A program made the position numbers and the translations under genes. The notes under the pieces were generated by a model. The model saw only the letters and a program-made list of their open reading frames with translations, searched no databases and was not told the origin of the DNA. Source: Caryophanales bacterium UBA6985 (GTDB lineage: Bacteria > Bacillota_I > Bacilli_A > RF39 > UBA660). From it: DNA of 42,027 nt. The stretch lies in contig DJYF01000006.1 of the NCBI GenBank assembly GCA_002450035.1, positions 1-42,027 of the forward strand. The letters are read 5' to 3'. Below are positions 15,227 through 22,497 of the stretch, piece by piece (within the stretch, counting starts at the first letter, position 1; every line of letters begins with the position of its first letter).

Positions 15227-16975
15227 CTATTGAACAATTTTATATTGTCCAAGTATACTCTTTTGAATTTGTAATAAATCAAGGGCATTTATTTGTCCAT
15301 CTCCTGATGTATCTCCTGCATTAGAACCTTCAGCATTCATATTATATTGATTTAATATTTTCTTTTGAACTTGTAATAAATCAAGGGCATTTATTTGTCC
15401 ATCTCCTGATGTATCTCCTTTAACAACAAATACAAATTCTTTTTGTACTGTACCATTTGAAACTGTTACTTTTAAACCTGTTCTAATTAATCCAGATGGA
15501 TTCCCTACTACACTTCCACCTAAAGATGCAATCTTATTTTTAAAGTCATCTAAAGTAGAACCAACTTCAACACCAGTTATAACATTATCACTTAACTTAT
15601 AGTTTTGACGAACGATGTTCATAACATCAATACCACTTGGTTTATTCTCTTCAGCATCACCTGATGCACCATTATCAGTATTAATAATAGTTGCACCAAT
15701 GTTGTTATAAACAGGTATTAAAAATTCAAATGTATTACTTAATGCATTAACTCCATAATAAGCACCATGTACTATTTCAGCTTCACTTACAGGAGCTTGT
15801 ATATTAGACATATATTGATGAATATATAAATTATTTGATTTAACAGGATGAACATTAAACTTTTGGAAATACATAGTTTGTTGTCCGGCCTCTAGATAAC
15901 CACTTTTCAAGAATTCTGCTCCTCCACCTATAGCAAGTTTAAGATCAGTTGTTTGGTCCCCAGTTCCACCCCAATTATTAAGCTTAGCATATCTTACAGC
16001 TCTATAAGGTGCATCTCCATTTGAACCATCATAAACACCGACATTAAAGAAATTATAATAGTTATCCATTGATTCACCATTTAAAGTTGTTCCCCATCTT
16101 GTAGTATATTGTCCACATATACAAGATAAAAGACCACCGGCATAAGCACCAGTAGTTGCTTTACCAGCACCTATTTCTTGTTTAATTCTTGCAGAAAGCA
16201 TTATTTGAGAAACATTCTTTTCTCTACTAGCAAGATTTAAAGCAGTAGTTAAAGATGGTAAATTAGTTGTCATGAATGATCCAAGTATTTTAGGTGTTAC
16301 AGCAGAATAAACACTATCAGGAACATTATTATTTACATAACCTGATTCAAACATAAATATATGAACATCATCTAAGAAGTTAATTGGATTTAAATAATAT
16401 GCAACAGCTTTTTGACTAGCACTTACATATCCACTATCATAATTACCAGAACAAGATAAATCCTTATATTCTTGAATAGATGTAGAAATAGTATTTTTAC
16501 CACAAGCACTTTCACTATTAACTGCAGTATCAAAATCTAATCCAGTTTGAACTGGAGTGAATACCCAATTTGGATATTTAGCTTTCAAAACACATAACTT
16601 ATCAACATATTCTTTTGGGAATCCCTTACTAGTTAACTCAGCTTGGCATGAAGAAGTATCTATATTAACAACCTCACTTTTAATAACTCTAGTATATTCA
16701 CTACAAACATAAGATTCCATGCCTTGATAATCAATCTTATACCAGTTACTAGAGCAGTTATTACTTGTAGTTGATAAATCTTGATATTTTTCTCCAGATA
16801 ATAATCTATATTTAACACCACTATTAACTCTAACAATTAAATTACCAGATTCTACTTTAGGTGTTTTTCTAATTCCAACACTATCCCCTGTTATTTCAAC
16901 CTCATCCGCAAAAACAGAAACAGGCAAAATAACGAATAAAGCAAGCAATATAATAAGTATTTTTAAGTTTTTCAT
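15227..16975 (-). CDS. Secreted glucosaminidase-type peptidoglycan hydrolase with SH3b and dockerin domains
   Basis: 582 residues. A signal peptide (1-23) is followed by an SH3b-like domain (about 24-97; GDSVGIRKTP start, NWYKIDYQGMESYVCSEY end). A LytD/GH73-type endo-beta-N-acetylglucosaminidase region (about 115-430) follows, with SARIKQEIG placing the likely acid Glu at 267 and further landmarks SQKAVAYYLNPINFL and NFFNVGVYDG. After a short beta domain comes a C-terminal dockerin (about 518-582) of two near-identical calcium loops DTSGDGQINALD, each followed by a helix LLQ-[VI]-QK. Loop positions 1, 3, 5, 9 and 12 are filled by D, S, D, N and D. The gene is the first of a two-gene operon with the cohesin-like protein. 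The start ATG at 16975 has AAAGGA upstream. The expected role is trimming of wall glycan while tethered to the membrane. Confidence 0.87.
   Translation of the reverse strand: MKNLKILIILLALFVILPVSVFADEVEITGDSVGIRKTPKVESGNLIVRVNSGVKYRLLSGEKYQDLSTTSNNCSSNWYKIDYQGMESYVCSEYTRVIKSEVVNIDTSSCQAELTSKGFPKEYVDKLCVLKAKYPNWVFTPVQTGLDFDTAVNSESACGKNTISTSIQEYKDLSCSGNYDSGYVSASQKAVAYYLNPINFLDDVHIFMFESGYVNNNVPDSVYSAVTPKILGSFMTTNLPSLTTALNLASREKNVSQIMLSARIKQEIGAGKATTGAYAGGLLSCICGQYTTRWGTTLNGESMDNYYNFFNVGVYDGSNGDAPYRAVRYAKLNNWGGTGDQTTDLKLAIGGGAEFLKSGYLEAGQQTMYFQKFNVHPVKSNNLYIHQYMSNIQAPVSEAEIVHGAYYGVNALSNTFEFLIPVYNNIGATIINTDNGASGDAEENKPSGIDVMNIVRQNYKLSDNVITGVEVGSTLDDFKNKIASLGGSVVGNPSGLIRTGLKVTVSNGTVQKEFVFVVKGDTSGDGQINALDLLQVQKKILNQYNMNAEGSNAGDTSGDGQINALDLLQIQKSILGQYKIVQ
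15259..15419. repeat. Two 59-base near-identical direct repeats encoding the dockerin calcium loops
   Basis: Copies at 15259-15317 and 15361-15419 differ at one base. They encode the two dockerin F-hand loops and helices. The identity at DNA level exceeds what the protein requires, which points to recent duplication or repeated gene conversion. Confidence 0.9.
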
Positions 16976-17008
16976 AATTTGCCGTCCTTTCTACGGTATT
17001 CTAAGAAT

Positions 17009-17017
17009 ATTATAACA
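17009..17017 (-). promoter_or_regulatory. Promoter -10 of the dockerin-cohesin operon (extended)
   Basis: Minus-strand TGTTATAAT lies 33 bases upstream of the ATG at 16975. A small imperfect inverted repeat (GTATTC TAA GAATAT on the plus strand, 16996-17010) sits just downstream of the box. No other cognate gene on this strand lies upstream, so the two-gene operon starts here. Confidence 0.55.
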
Positions 17018-17073
17018 AATAAAATAGTAAAATACGTTTTCTAACACACATCTTTACTTTTTAAGCAAAAAAT

Positions 17074-17104
17074 TTGACATTTTAATACTTAACCATTGAA
17101 TTAA
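17074..17104 (+). promoter_or_regulatory. Candidate regulatory region of the 641-residue surface protein
   Basis: The 174-base divergent gap 16976-17149 contains a perfect TTGACA (17074-17079) followed 4 bases later by AATACTTAACCAT (17084-17096), the same 13 bases found upstream of the gene at 12952. A convincing -10 at the correct distance is missing (TTGAAT or AATTAA are the best choices), so the TTGACA may not be used as a -35. AAAGGA lies before the ATG at 17150. Confidence 0.35.
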
Positions 17105-17149
17105 AGACCATATTATCATATTCTTATATATAGAAAGGATAAAGGAAAA

Positions 17150-19075
17150 ATGAATGAAGAATTAAACAATACAGTAACTCCTGTTAATAATGGAAATACT
17201 GTATCTGAACCAACTGTAACACCAAGTGTAAATCCAGCTCCTGTTGAAGTACCAACACCAGCACCAGTTGAAGTTCCAACTCCTGTTGAAGCGCCAACTC
17301 CTGTTGAAGCGCCAGCTCCTGTTGAAACACCAGCTCCTGTTGAAACACCAACACCAGTTGAAAACCCTGCTCCAGCTGTTACACCTGTTGAACCTTTAGC
17401 ACCAGTAGATAATGCACCAGCCGCTACAGTTACACCTGAAGTTAATCCTGCACCAGTAGATAATGCACCAGTAACTTCAGCACCAGAAGCACCAATTGGC
17501 GAGACTAATGCTCCTATTAATCCTCCTCCACTTGATGCACCAGTAGATGAAACTACAAAAAAATCAAAAAAAGGATTATTTATTACATTAATAGTAGTAT
17601 TAATAGTCTTAGTAATTGGAGGTATAATTGCATATACACAATTTGGTACAACAAAAAGTCGTATTAAATCAATTGCAAATGCAATATTTACAACAGAAAA
17701 TTATCAAAAAATAAAAAATGAATTTAAGAAAACACAAAGTGGAACTTATAAGTTCTCTATAAGTGGTAAGGTAGATTCACAAGATGAAGATCCAATAAAT
17801 GGCAATTTAGAACTAAAAGGTAAATATGGTTATGATTTACCAAATAAAGAATTATACACAACATTAAGCGTTGATAAACTAAATTTTGCATCACAAGAAT
17901 TACTTGGATCAACAGGACTTAACTCAAGTCTAGATATAACTAAAGATACTTTATATTTTGAAGTTAAAGAACTATTCGACAAAATAGTATTTATTAAAGA
18001 TGAATCATTTATAGAAATATTTGATGAACTAGATAAAGCATTAGAATCATCTAATAATACTGAAGCATTAGATATTAACAAAATAATTGTTTCTGTAAGA
18101 GATGCATATGTTGAAGGATTAACTGCTCCTAAAAGTAGTCAATCAGTTACATCTGTAGATGGAATTGGAACAACTAATGTAATTACTATTGTTCTAAATA
18201 AGAGTAATAAAGAATTAATTATGAAGACAATGCTTAATAAATTAGCTGATAGTGATTTTCCAACAGAAATTGCTAAAATTGTTGATGATGATGCAGCAAC
18301 AATAAAAGAATCACTAAAAGATAGTGCAAACACTTATGAAGCAGATGACTCAATTGAAAATTTATATATCTACACTTCTCTATTTGGAAATGCTTTAGAA
18401 GGAGTTAAAATTACTTCAACATCTGATAAATATTCTTGTAGTAAAGGTAAACCAAACGAAGCATTTATAACAATTAAAGATAACACTTTAACATTTAAGT
18501 TTAATAATCCAAATGAAGCAAATGGAACAGTTACTGTTAAATTAGAAAACAAAGGAACAAAAACTGATATTGTAGTAAGTGCTAAAGTAGTTGAAAATAT
18601 TTCTAAGAGAAACTACAATTCAGACGGAACAATTGAATCATGTACTGAAACTGAAAAAGAAGTAGTAACAGTAGACTTTACAATAACTACTACTAATACT
18701 GAAAGTGAAAAAGGACTTGATGCAACAGTTAAAATTGGATATGGAGTAACTTGTACTGATAAAAACAATTGCGAAGAAGAAAACAATACAGTTGAACTTA
18801 ACATTTCAGCAAATATGACAATTGATAAAACTTATGTTCCTTCATCAATGGTTAAAGATAATGCTGTAGATATTAATACATTAACTGAAGCAGACCAAGA
18901 AGTTGTCATCCAAAATATACAAAAGAACTTTGGAGCATTAAGTGAAATATTATCATCATTACTTGGAACAGATCCTAGGCAATCAATATATGATGACTAC
19001 GAATATGATGATTACGATGAAGACTTTGATTATGACGACTACGGGGATTACAACAGTTATAACTACAATTTTTAA
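17150..19075 (+). CDS. Large single-pass membrane protein with Pro/Val/Glu repeats and Tyr/Asp-rich C-terminus
   Basis: 641 residues, no cleavable signal. Residues 20-134 are a low-complexity cytoplasmic arm of P-V-E-x-P-x units. KKSKKG (137-142) and a hydrophobic helix (about 143-163) follow. The outer part (about 165-610) is rich in alternating beta-like and helical segments and carries many substrate-like lipoprotein-style motifs (YKFSISGKVD, LELKGKYG, LYFEVKELFDK), but no catalytic signature. A few cysteines occur late (C at about 429, 500 and 538-543). The last about 25 residues are almost only Tyr, Asp, Glu, Gly and Asn. The layout matches the protein at 9170. The strand is opposite to its neighbours and a strong terminator follows. 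Function unknown; surface binding or sensing are possible. Confidence 0.75.
   Translation: MNEELNNTVTPVNNGNTVSEPTVTPSVNPAPVEVPTPAPVEVPTPVEAPTPVEAPAPVETPAPVETPTPVENPAPAVTPVEPLAPVDNAPAATVTPEVNPAPVDNAPVTSAPEAPIGETNAPINPPPLDAPVDETTKKSKKGLFITLIVVLIVLVIGGIIAYTQFGTTKSRIKSIANAIFTTENYQKIKNEFKKTQSGTYKFSISGKVDSQDEDPINGNLELKGKYGYDLPNKELYTTLSVDKLNFASQELLGSTGLNSSLDITKDTLYFEVKELFDKIVFIKDESFIEIFDELDKALESSNNTEALDINKIIVSVRDAYVEGLTAPKSSQSVTSVDGIGTTNVITIVLNKSNKELIMKTMLNKLADSDFPTEIAKIVDDDAATIKESLKDSANTYEADDSIENLYIYTSLFGNALEGVKITSTSDKYSCSKGKPNEAFITIKDNTLTFKFNNPNEANGTVTVKLENKGTKTDIVVSAKVVENISKRNYNSDGTIESCTETEKEVVTVDFTITTTNTESEKGLDATVKIGYGVTCTDKNNCEEENNTVELNISANMTIDKTYVPSSMVKDNAVDINTLTEADQEVVIQNIQKNFGALSEILSSLLGTDPRQSIYDDYEYDDYDEDFDYDDYGDYNSYNYNF
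17237..17377 (+). repeat. 18-base tandem-type repeats encoding Pro-Val-Glu units
   Basis: Imperfect repeats of about 18 bases with the core CCTGTTGAA or CCAGTTGAA encode PVE-x-P-x hexapeptides (residues about 30-76) in the cytoplasmic arm of the 641-residue protein. Copy number in such tracts tends to change by slippage or recombination. Confidence 0.75.
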
Positions 19076-19084
19076 TTAAAAATT

Positions 19085-19109
19085 AAAACACCTATTTTCT
19101 AGGTGTTTT
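19085..19109. terminator. Bidirectional terminator between convergent genes
   Basis: Perfect 10 bp stem AAAACACCTA / TAGGTGTTTT with a TTTTC loop. The stop codon of the minus-strand kinase-like gene (19092-19094) is inside the stem. It ends both that gene and the plus-strand gene stopping at 19075. Confidence 0.87.
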
Positions 19110-20003
19110 ATTATGTTCAAAATTATCTCTAAACTTACTAAAAGCAGACACAATTCTAAATTTATTCTCTTCTTTTATATATTTTTCACTTAATTCATTA
19201 TTATATTTATAACCAAATGTATCATCAGCAAAAATTCTTTGTTGTCTGATATCACACCATCTTGCATATTCATAATTGCCACATCTAAGAGCAATTTGTT
19301 TTTCTACTTCTAATAAATCTTTTCTTTTATTTATAAAGAGTTGACGGTAAATATACTGTACATCATTTTCATTTTTTAATACTTCTATATCTTCGGGACT
19401 ACCATAGTACTCTAAAAGTTCATCTTTATTTTCATCATTTATAGTAACTATATCTTCGTAATCTAGTAAATAAATACCTTCATTTGTATGTTTAAAAGTT
19501 GTTCCATATAGCTTGGTAAAATCTAGAAAGTGATCTACTCGTCCTAAATTATTTTCTTTAGGATCTAACCAAATACTTCCTTCATCTTTTACTTTTGAGT
19601 AAAACTCTAACACTTCATTTAAACTCACTTTTCTACCATTTGCTCTTTGAGAAACATATAAGTATTTGTTTGATTCGCCTAATCGTCTTTCAAAAACAGG
19701 GCTTAATCTATATGGTCTATCATCTTTTCCCATTTCATGACCTATTTTAACAACAGCGTCTCCAACTTGAATTACTTTATAAGTTTGACCACTTCCACAT
19801 AAAACCAAATCTTTATAACTTAAGTTTTGATATCTAATAAGTCTATCTAGTTCATAAATAAGATTATCTACATCATTATTACCTAACTTATCAAACGTGG
19901 TATAAAAGTCTTCCAAGAAAAACTTACGTAATGTTCCTAAAGAAAATACATAATATTTTTTCTTTATAAAATTATATATATTATCTCCATTTTGAATATA
20001 CAT
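19092..20003 (-). CDS. Protein-kinase-like fold protein in operon with yvcK
   Basis: 303 residues, soluble. The order of motifs fits a compact protein-kinase-like fold. A Gly-rich loop GSGQTYKV (70-77) is followed by a strand with Lys, AVVKIG (K86), and a possible helix-C Glu (E106). A hinge-like segment YLYVSQRANG (114-123) follows. A catalytic-loop-like WLDPKENNLG (145-154; Asp147, Asn152) and a metal-binding YLLDYEDI (178-185; Asp181) complete the set. I know no named family; the match is by pattern and could be a pseudokinase or an antibiotic/choline-kinase-type phosphotransferase. The gene starts 8 bases after yvcK, and AGGAG overlaps the yvcK end, so they are translated together. Bacillus YvcK is phosphorylated by the kinase PrkC, which makes this neighbour notable. 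Confidence 0.6.
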   Translation of the reverse strand: MYIQNGDNIYNFIKKKYYVFSLGTLRKFFLEDFYTTFDKLGNNDVDNLIYELDRLIRYQNLSYKDLVLCGSGQTYKVIQVGDAVVKIGHEMGKDDRPYRLSPVFERRLGESNKYLYVSQRANGRKVSLNEVLEFYSKVKDEGSIWLDPKENNLGRVDHFLDFTKLYGTTFKHTNEGIYLLDYEDIVTINDENKDELLEYYGSPEDIEVLKNENDVQYIYRQLFINKRKDLLEVEKQIALRCGNYEYARWCDIRQQRIFADDTFGYKYNNELSEKYIKEENKFRIVSAFSKFRDNFEHNKTPRK

Positions 20004-20011
20004 ATTAACTC

Positions 20012-20965
20012 CTATAACTCATTATCCATCATATATGAGAATATTAAATAAGCAACTTTTAAAGAATCATGTCTTAAAACATTATTTTCTATCTTCCATA
20101 GTTTATCTTTAATTACTTCTACACCCATTTTCTTTAAAGTACTATCATCTACTTTAACTGGATCTTTTTGTTCTAATGAAGAATATTTCTTTGCAATATA
20201 ACTAGATATTTTAGCATCATTAGCAATAACTGCATCAATAGACTTATTACCTAAATATTTTTGTAAGAATTTAATATGATCAGATACTTTAAAACCATCT
20301 GTTTCCCCAGGTTGAGTAACTAAATTACAAATATACATTTTCTTTGCTTTCGCATCATTAATCTCTTCTACTATTCCATCAACAAGTAAATTAGGTATTA
20401 CACTTGTAAGAAGTGATCCAGATGAAAATATTATTAAATCAGCATTTTTAATTGCTCTACTAATATCTTGAGAAAGTTTTATTCTTTTATCATATTCAAC
20501 CTTTACTACTTTTCTAGAGTCTTTGGTAATCTCTTCTTCTCCAATTATTCTCTCACCTTTTTTAGTAATTCCTACTAAATTAACATTTTCTTCCGTAATA
20601 GGTAAAATACTACCTTTTATATTAAGCATCTTCGCCATAATTGGAATAGAATGTTTAAAGTCTCCTTTAAGTTCTAATAAAGAAGTCATTATTAAATTCT
20701 TTATTGAGTGACTTTCTAAAGTAGAACCTTTTTCAAACCTATAATTCATAAGTTCAATTATATCTTTATCAGTATTAGCCATAGCAAGTAATACTTTCGT
20801 TAAATCTCCTACAGCAGGTATGTTAAATTCATTTCTAAGTTTACCCGTACTTCTACCATTATCAGCAACAGTAACAATAGCAGTTACATCAACTGGAAAG
20901 TCTTTTAAACCTTTTAATATTTGAGAAAGACCTGTCCCTCCTCCAAATATAACTACCTTCTTCAT
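20012..20965 (-). CDS. yvcK: YvcK/CofD-like UDP-sugar-binding regulator (gluconeogenesis factor)
   Basis: 318 residues from the preferred start. YvcK proteins have a CofD-like Rossmann fold, bind UDP-sugars, and in Bacillus are needed for growth on gluconeogenic carbon sources and for normal wall synthesis. The N-terminal MKKVVIFGGGTGLSQIL and TVADNGRSTGKLR are the family's nucleotide-binding and substrate loops; the second is VADDGGSSGRLR in most relatives. FSSGSLLTSVIPNLLV and CNLVTQPGETDGF are further landmarks. The frame extends 20 codons upstream, but AAGGTG is 5 bases before the ATG at 20965 and the motif begins there. An extended -10 lies at 21000-21008. The usual yvcJ-yvcK-whiA neighbours are absent; instead a kinase-like gene follows. 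Confidence 0.92.
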   Translation of the reverse strand: MKKVVIFGGGTGLSQILKGLKDFPVDVTAIVTVADNGRSTGKLRNEFNIPAVGDLTKVLLAMANTDKDIIELMNYRFEKGSTLESHSIKNLIMTSLLELKGDFKHSIPIMAKMLNIKGSILPITEENVNLVGITKKGERIIGEEEITKDSRKVVKVEYDKRIKLSQDISRAIKNADLIIFSSGSLLTSVIPNLLVDGIVEEINDAKAKKMYICNLVTQPGETDGFKVSDHIKFLQKYLGNKSIDAVIANDAKISSYIAKKYSSLEQKDPVKVDDSTLKKMGVEVIKDKLWKIENNVLRHDSLKVAYLIFSYMMDNEL

Positions 20966-20999
20966 ATCTTCACCTTGTTTCATTATTTCGTTATAAAAT

Positions 21000-21008
21000 A
21001 TTATAACA
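21000..21008 (-). promoter_or_regulatory. yvcK promoter -10 (extended)
   Basis: Minus-strand TGTTATAAT lies 35 bases upstream of the ATG at 20965, directly after the terminator of the aldehyde dehydrogenase gene. Confidence 0.6.
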
Positions 21009-21023
21009 TAATTTATTATAAAC

Positions 21024-21053
21024 AAAAAAAGGAACCAAAAGGTTCCATTTTTT
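21024..21053 (-). terminator. Terminator of the FIST-ALDH operon
   Basis: GGAACC, TTTT loop, GGTTCC core, extended by A-rich and T-rich flanks, followed by seven T on the minus strand. It overlaps the end of the aldehyde dehydrogenase stop codon. Confidence 0.88.
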
Positions 21054-22488
21054 ATTTCAAGACATTTTTTAAAATAACTGTCTTAGTTCTAGACATTTCA
21101 CGTAATGTAGTCATTATACCTTCATTACCAATTCCAGAATACTTCCAACCACCAAATGGTTGTTCAAATGATCTAAAGAATGAAGCTCCATTTATTACGA
21201 AGCCACCAGCTTCAACTTTTTCAGAAGTTTTGAATGCTTTATTCATATCTTTAGTTATGATACCAGCAGAAAGACCAAATTTAGATTGGTTAGCTATTTC
21301 AATAGCTTCTTCTATAGTATCAAATCCGATAACCGGGATAACCGGACCAAAGACTTCCATATCTTTTGCAATATCCATATCTTTAGTTACGCCATCAAGT
21401 ATAGTTGGTTCATAGAAAGCACCATTACGTCTTCCACCTTTAACTATTCTTGCTCCAGCAGCTACGGTTTCGTTTACTTGTTTTTCAACTTCAATAGCTG
21501 CATTTTCTGAAATTAAACAACCAATATCACTTGTAGGGTCACTTGGCATTCCGACCTTAAGTGTATCAATCTTTTCAGACATTTTCTTGATGAATTCATC
21601 TTTTATAGAATTCTCAACTAAGAAACGTTTAGATGCACAACAAACTTGTCCAGTGTTATATAATCTACCCCAAACAACTTCGTTAACTGCAAGATCTAAG
21701 TCTCCATCAGCACATATAATCATTGCATCATTTCCACCTAATTCAAGTGAAGAATGAGCACAATGTTCTGCACATCTCTTTAGTGCATCAATTCCTGCTT
21801 CAGTTGATCCTGTTAAAGTAACCATATTAACATCAGGATGTGATGTTAATGCAGTACCAACAACACTACCAGATCCGTGAACTACTTCTATAACACCAGC
21901 TGGTACTCCTGCTTCAACTAGTAATTCAATATAACGAGTTAAAGTAAGTGGATTAACACTTGCAGGTTTTAATATTACTGCATTACCCATTAATAAAGCA
22001 GGTGGTATTTTATTTATAAAAATATCACTTGGGAAATTAAATGGAATAATAGCTACTACAACACCAAGTGGTTGTTGTACAGTATATTGTAGCGTATTTT
22101 CTTGACCTGCTTCAGTTCCTTTAGGAATCATGTTTCCATAGTCATGTTTAACTCTTTCAACATAAGCAGGTACACCAATTGCTATATTACCTATTTCAGC
22201 AATAGCTTCTTTAATTGGTTTTCCAGTTTCATCGGATAAAAGCTTAGCAAGTTCAGCCTTGTTTTCTTTTACCAATTCATTAAACTTAAGCAAGCATTCA
22301 CATCTCTCAAGTAATGGCGTATTTTCCCATTCTTTTTGAGCAGCTTTTGCTTCCTTTACAGCTGTATCAATTTCTTCAGCTGATAAACTAGGTACTGTGT
22401 CTACTAATTCATTAGTAGCAGGATTCATAACTTGGATTACTTCACCACTTGCGGCATCAACCCAATTTTTACCGATAAGACTCTTCAT
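21052..22488 (-). CDS. NAD(P)-dependent aldehyde dehydrogenase
   Basis: 478 residues, full-length ALDH superfamily. It oxidises an aldehyde to the acid through a thioester on cysteine. Seen: IIPFNFPSD with the oxyanion Asn151, LKPAS with Lys174, TLTGSTEAG (224-232) for cofactor binding, the general base in LELGGND (Glu249) and the nucleophile in GQVCCASKR (Cys283). EVFGPVIPV and SKFGLSAGI are normal landmarks. The closest groups by eye are lactaldehyde, succinate-semialdehyde or non-phosphorylating glyceraldehyde-3-phosphate dehydrogenases; the substrate cannot be settled. It starts 9 bases after the FIST gene, so the two are one operon. Hand counts on two lines across this pair give about 37% GC, against about 28% on a line of the adjoining gene, hinting at a different origin or higher expression. 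Confidence 0.92.
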   Translation of the reverse strand: MKSLIGKNWVDAASGEVIQVMNPATNELVDTVPSLSAEEIDTAVKEAKAAQKEWENTPLLERCECLLKFNELVKENKAELAKLLSDETGKPIKEAIAEIGNIAIGVPAYVERVKHDYGNMIPKGTEAGQENTLQYTVQQPLGVVVAIIPFNFPSDIFINKIPPALLMGNAVILKPASVNPLTLTRYIELLVEAGVPAGVIEVVHGSGSVVGTALTSHPDVNMVTLTGSTEAGIDALKRCAEHCAHSSLELGGNDAMIICADGDLDLAVNEVVWGRLYNTGQVCCASKRFLVENSIKDEFIKKMSEKIDTLKVGMPSDPTSDIGCLISENAAIEVEKQVNETVAAGARIVKGGRRNGAFYEPTILDGVTKDMDIAKDMEVFGPVIPVIGFDTIEEAIEIANQSKFGLSAGIITKDMNKAFKTSEKVEAGGFVINGASFFRSFEQPFGGWKYSGIGNEGIMTTLREMSRTKTVILKNVLK

Positions 22489-22497
22489 ATTTACATC

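Noticed and set aside
13610..16975. A cellulosome
   Set aside because: Only one cohesin-like domain and one dockerin protein are present, the enzyme is a wall hydrolase, and no carbohydrate-binding scaffold or cellulase is nearby.
17074..17079. TTGACA as a certain -35 of the gene at 17150
   Set aside because: No acceptable -10 lies 16-18 bases downstream, so it is listed only as a candidate within the regulatory region.
20921..21415. Plus-strand frame spanning the yvcK start and the ALDH end
   Set aside because: It crosses a strong terminator and two well supported minus-strand genes and has no protein-like motif.
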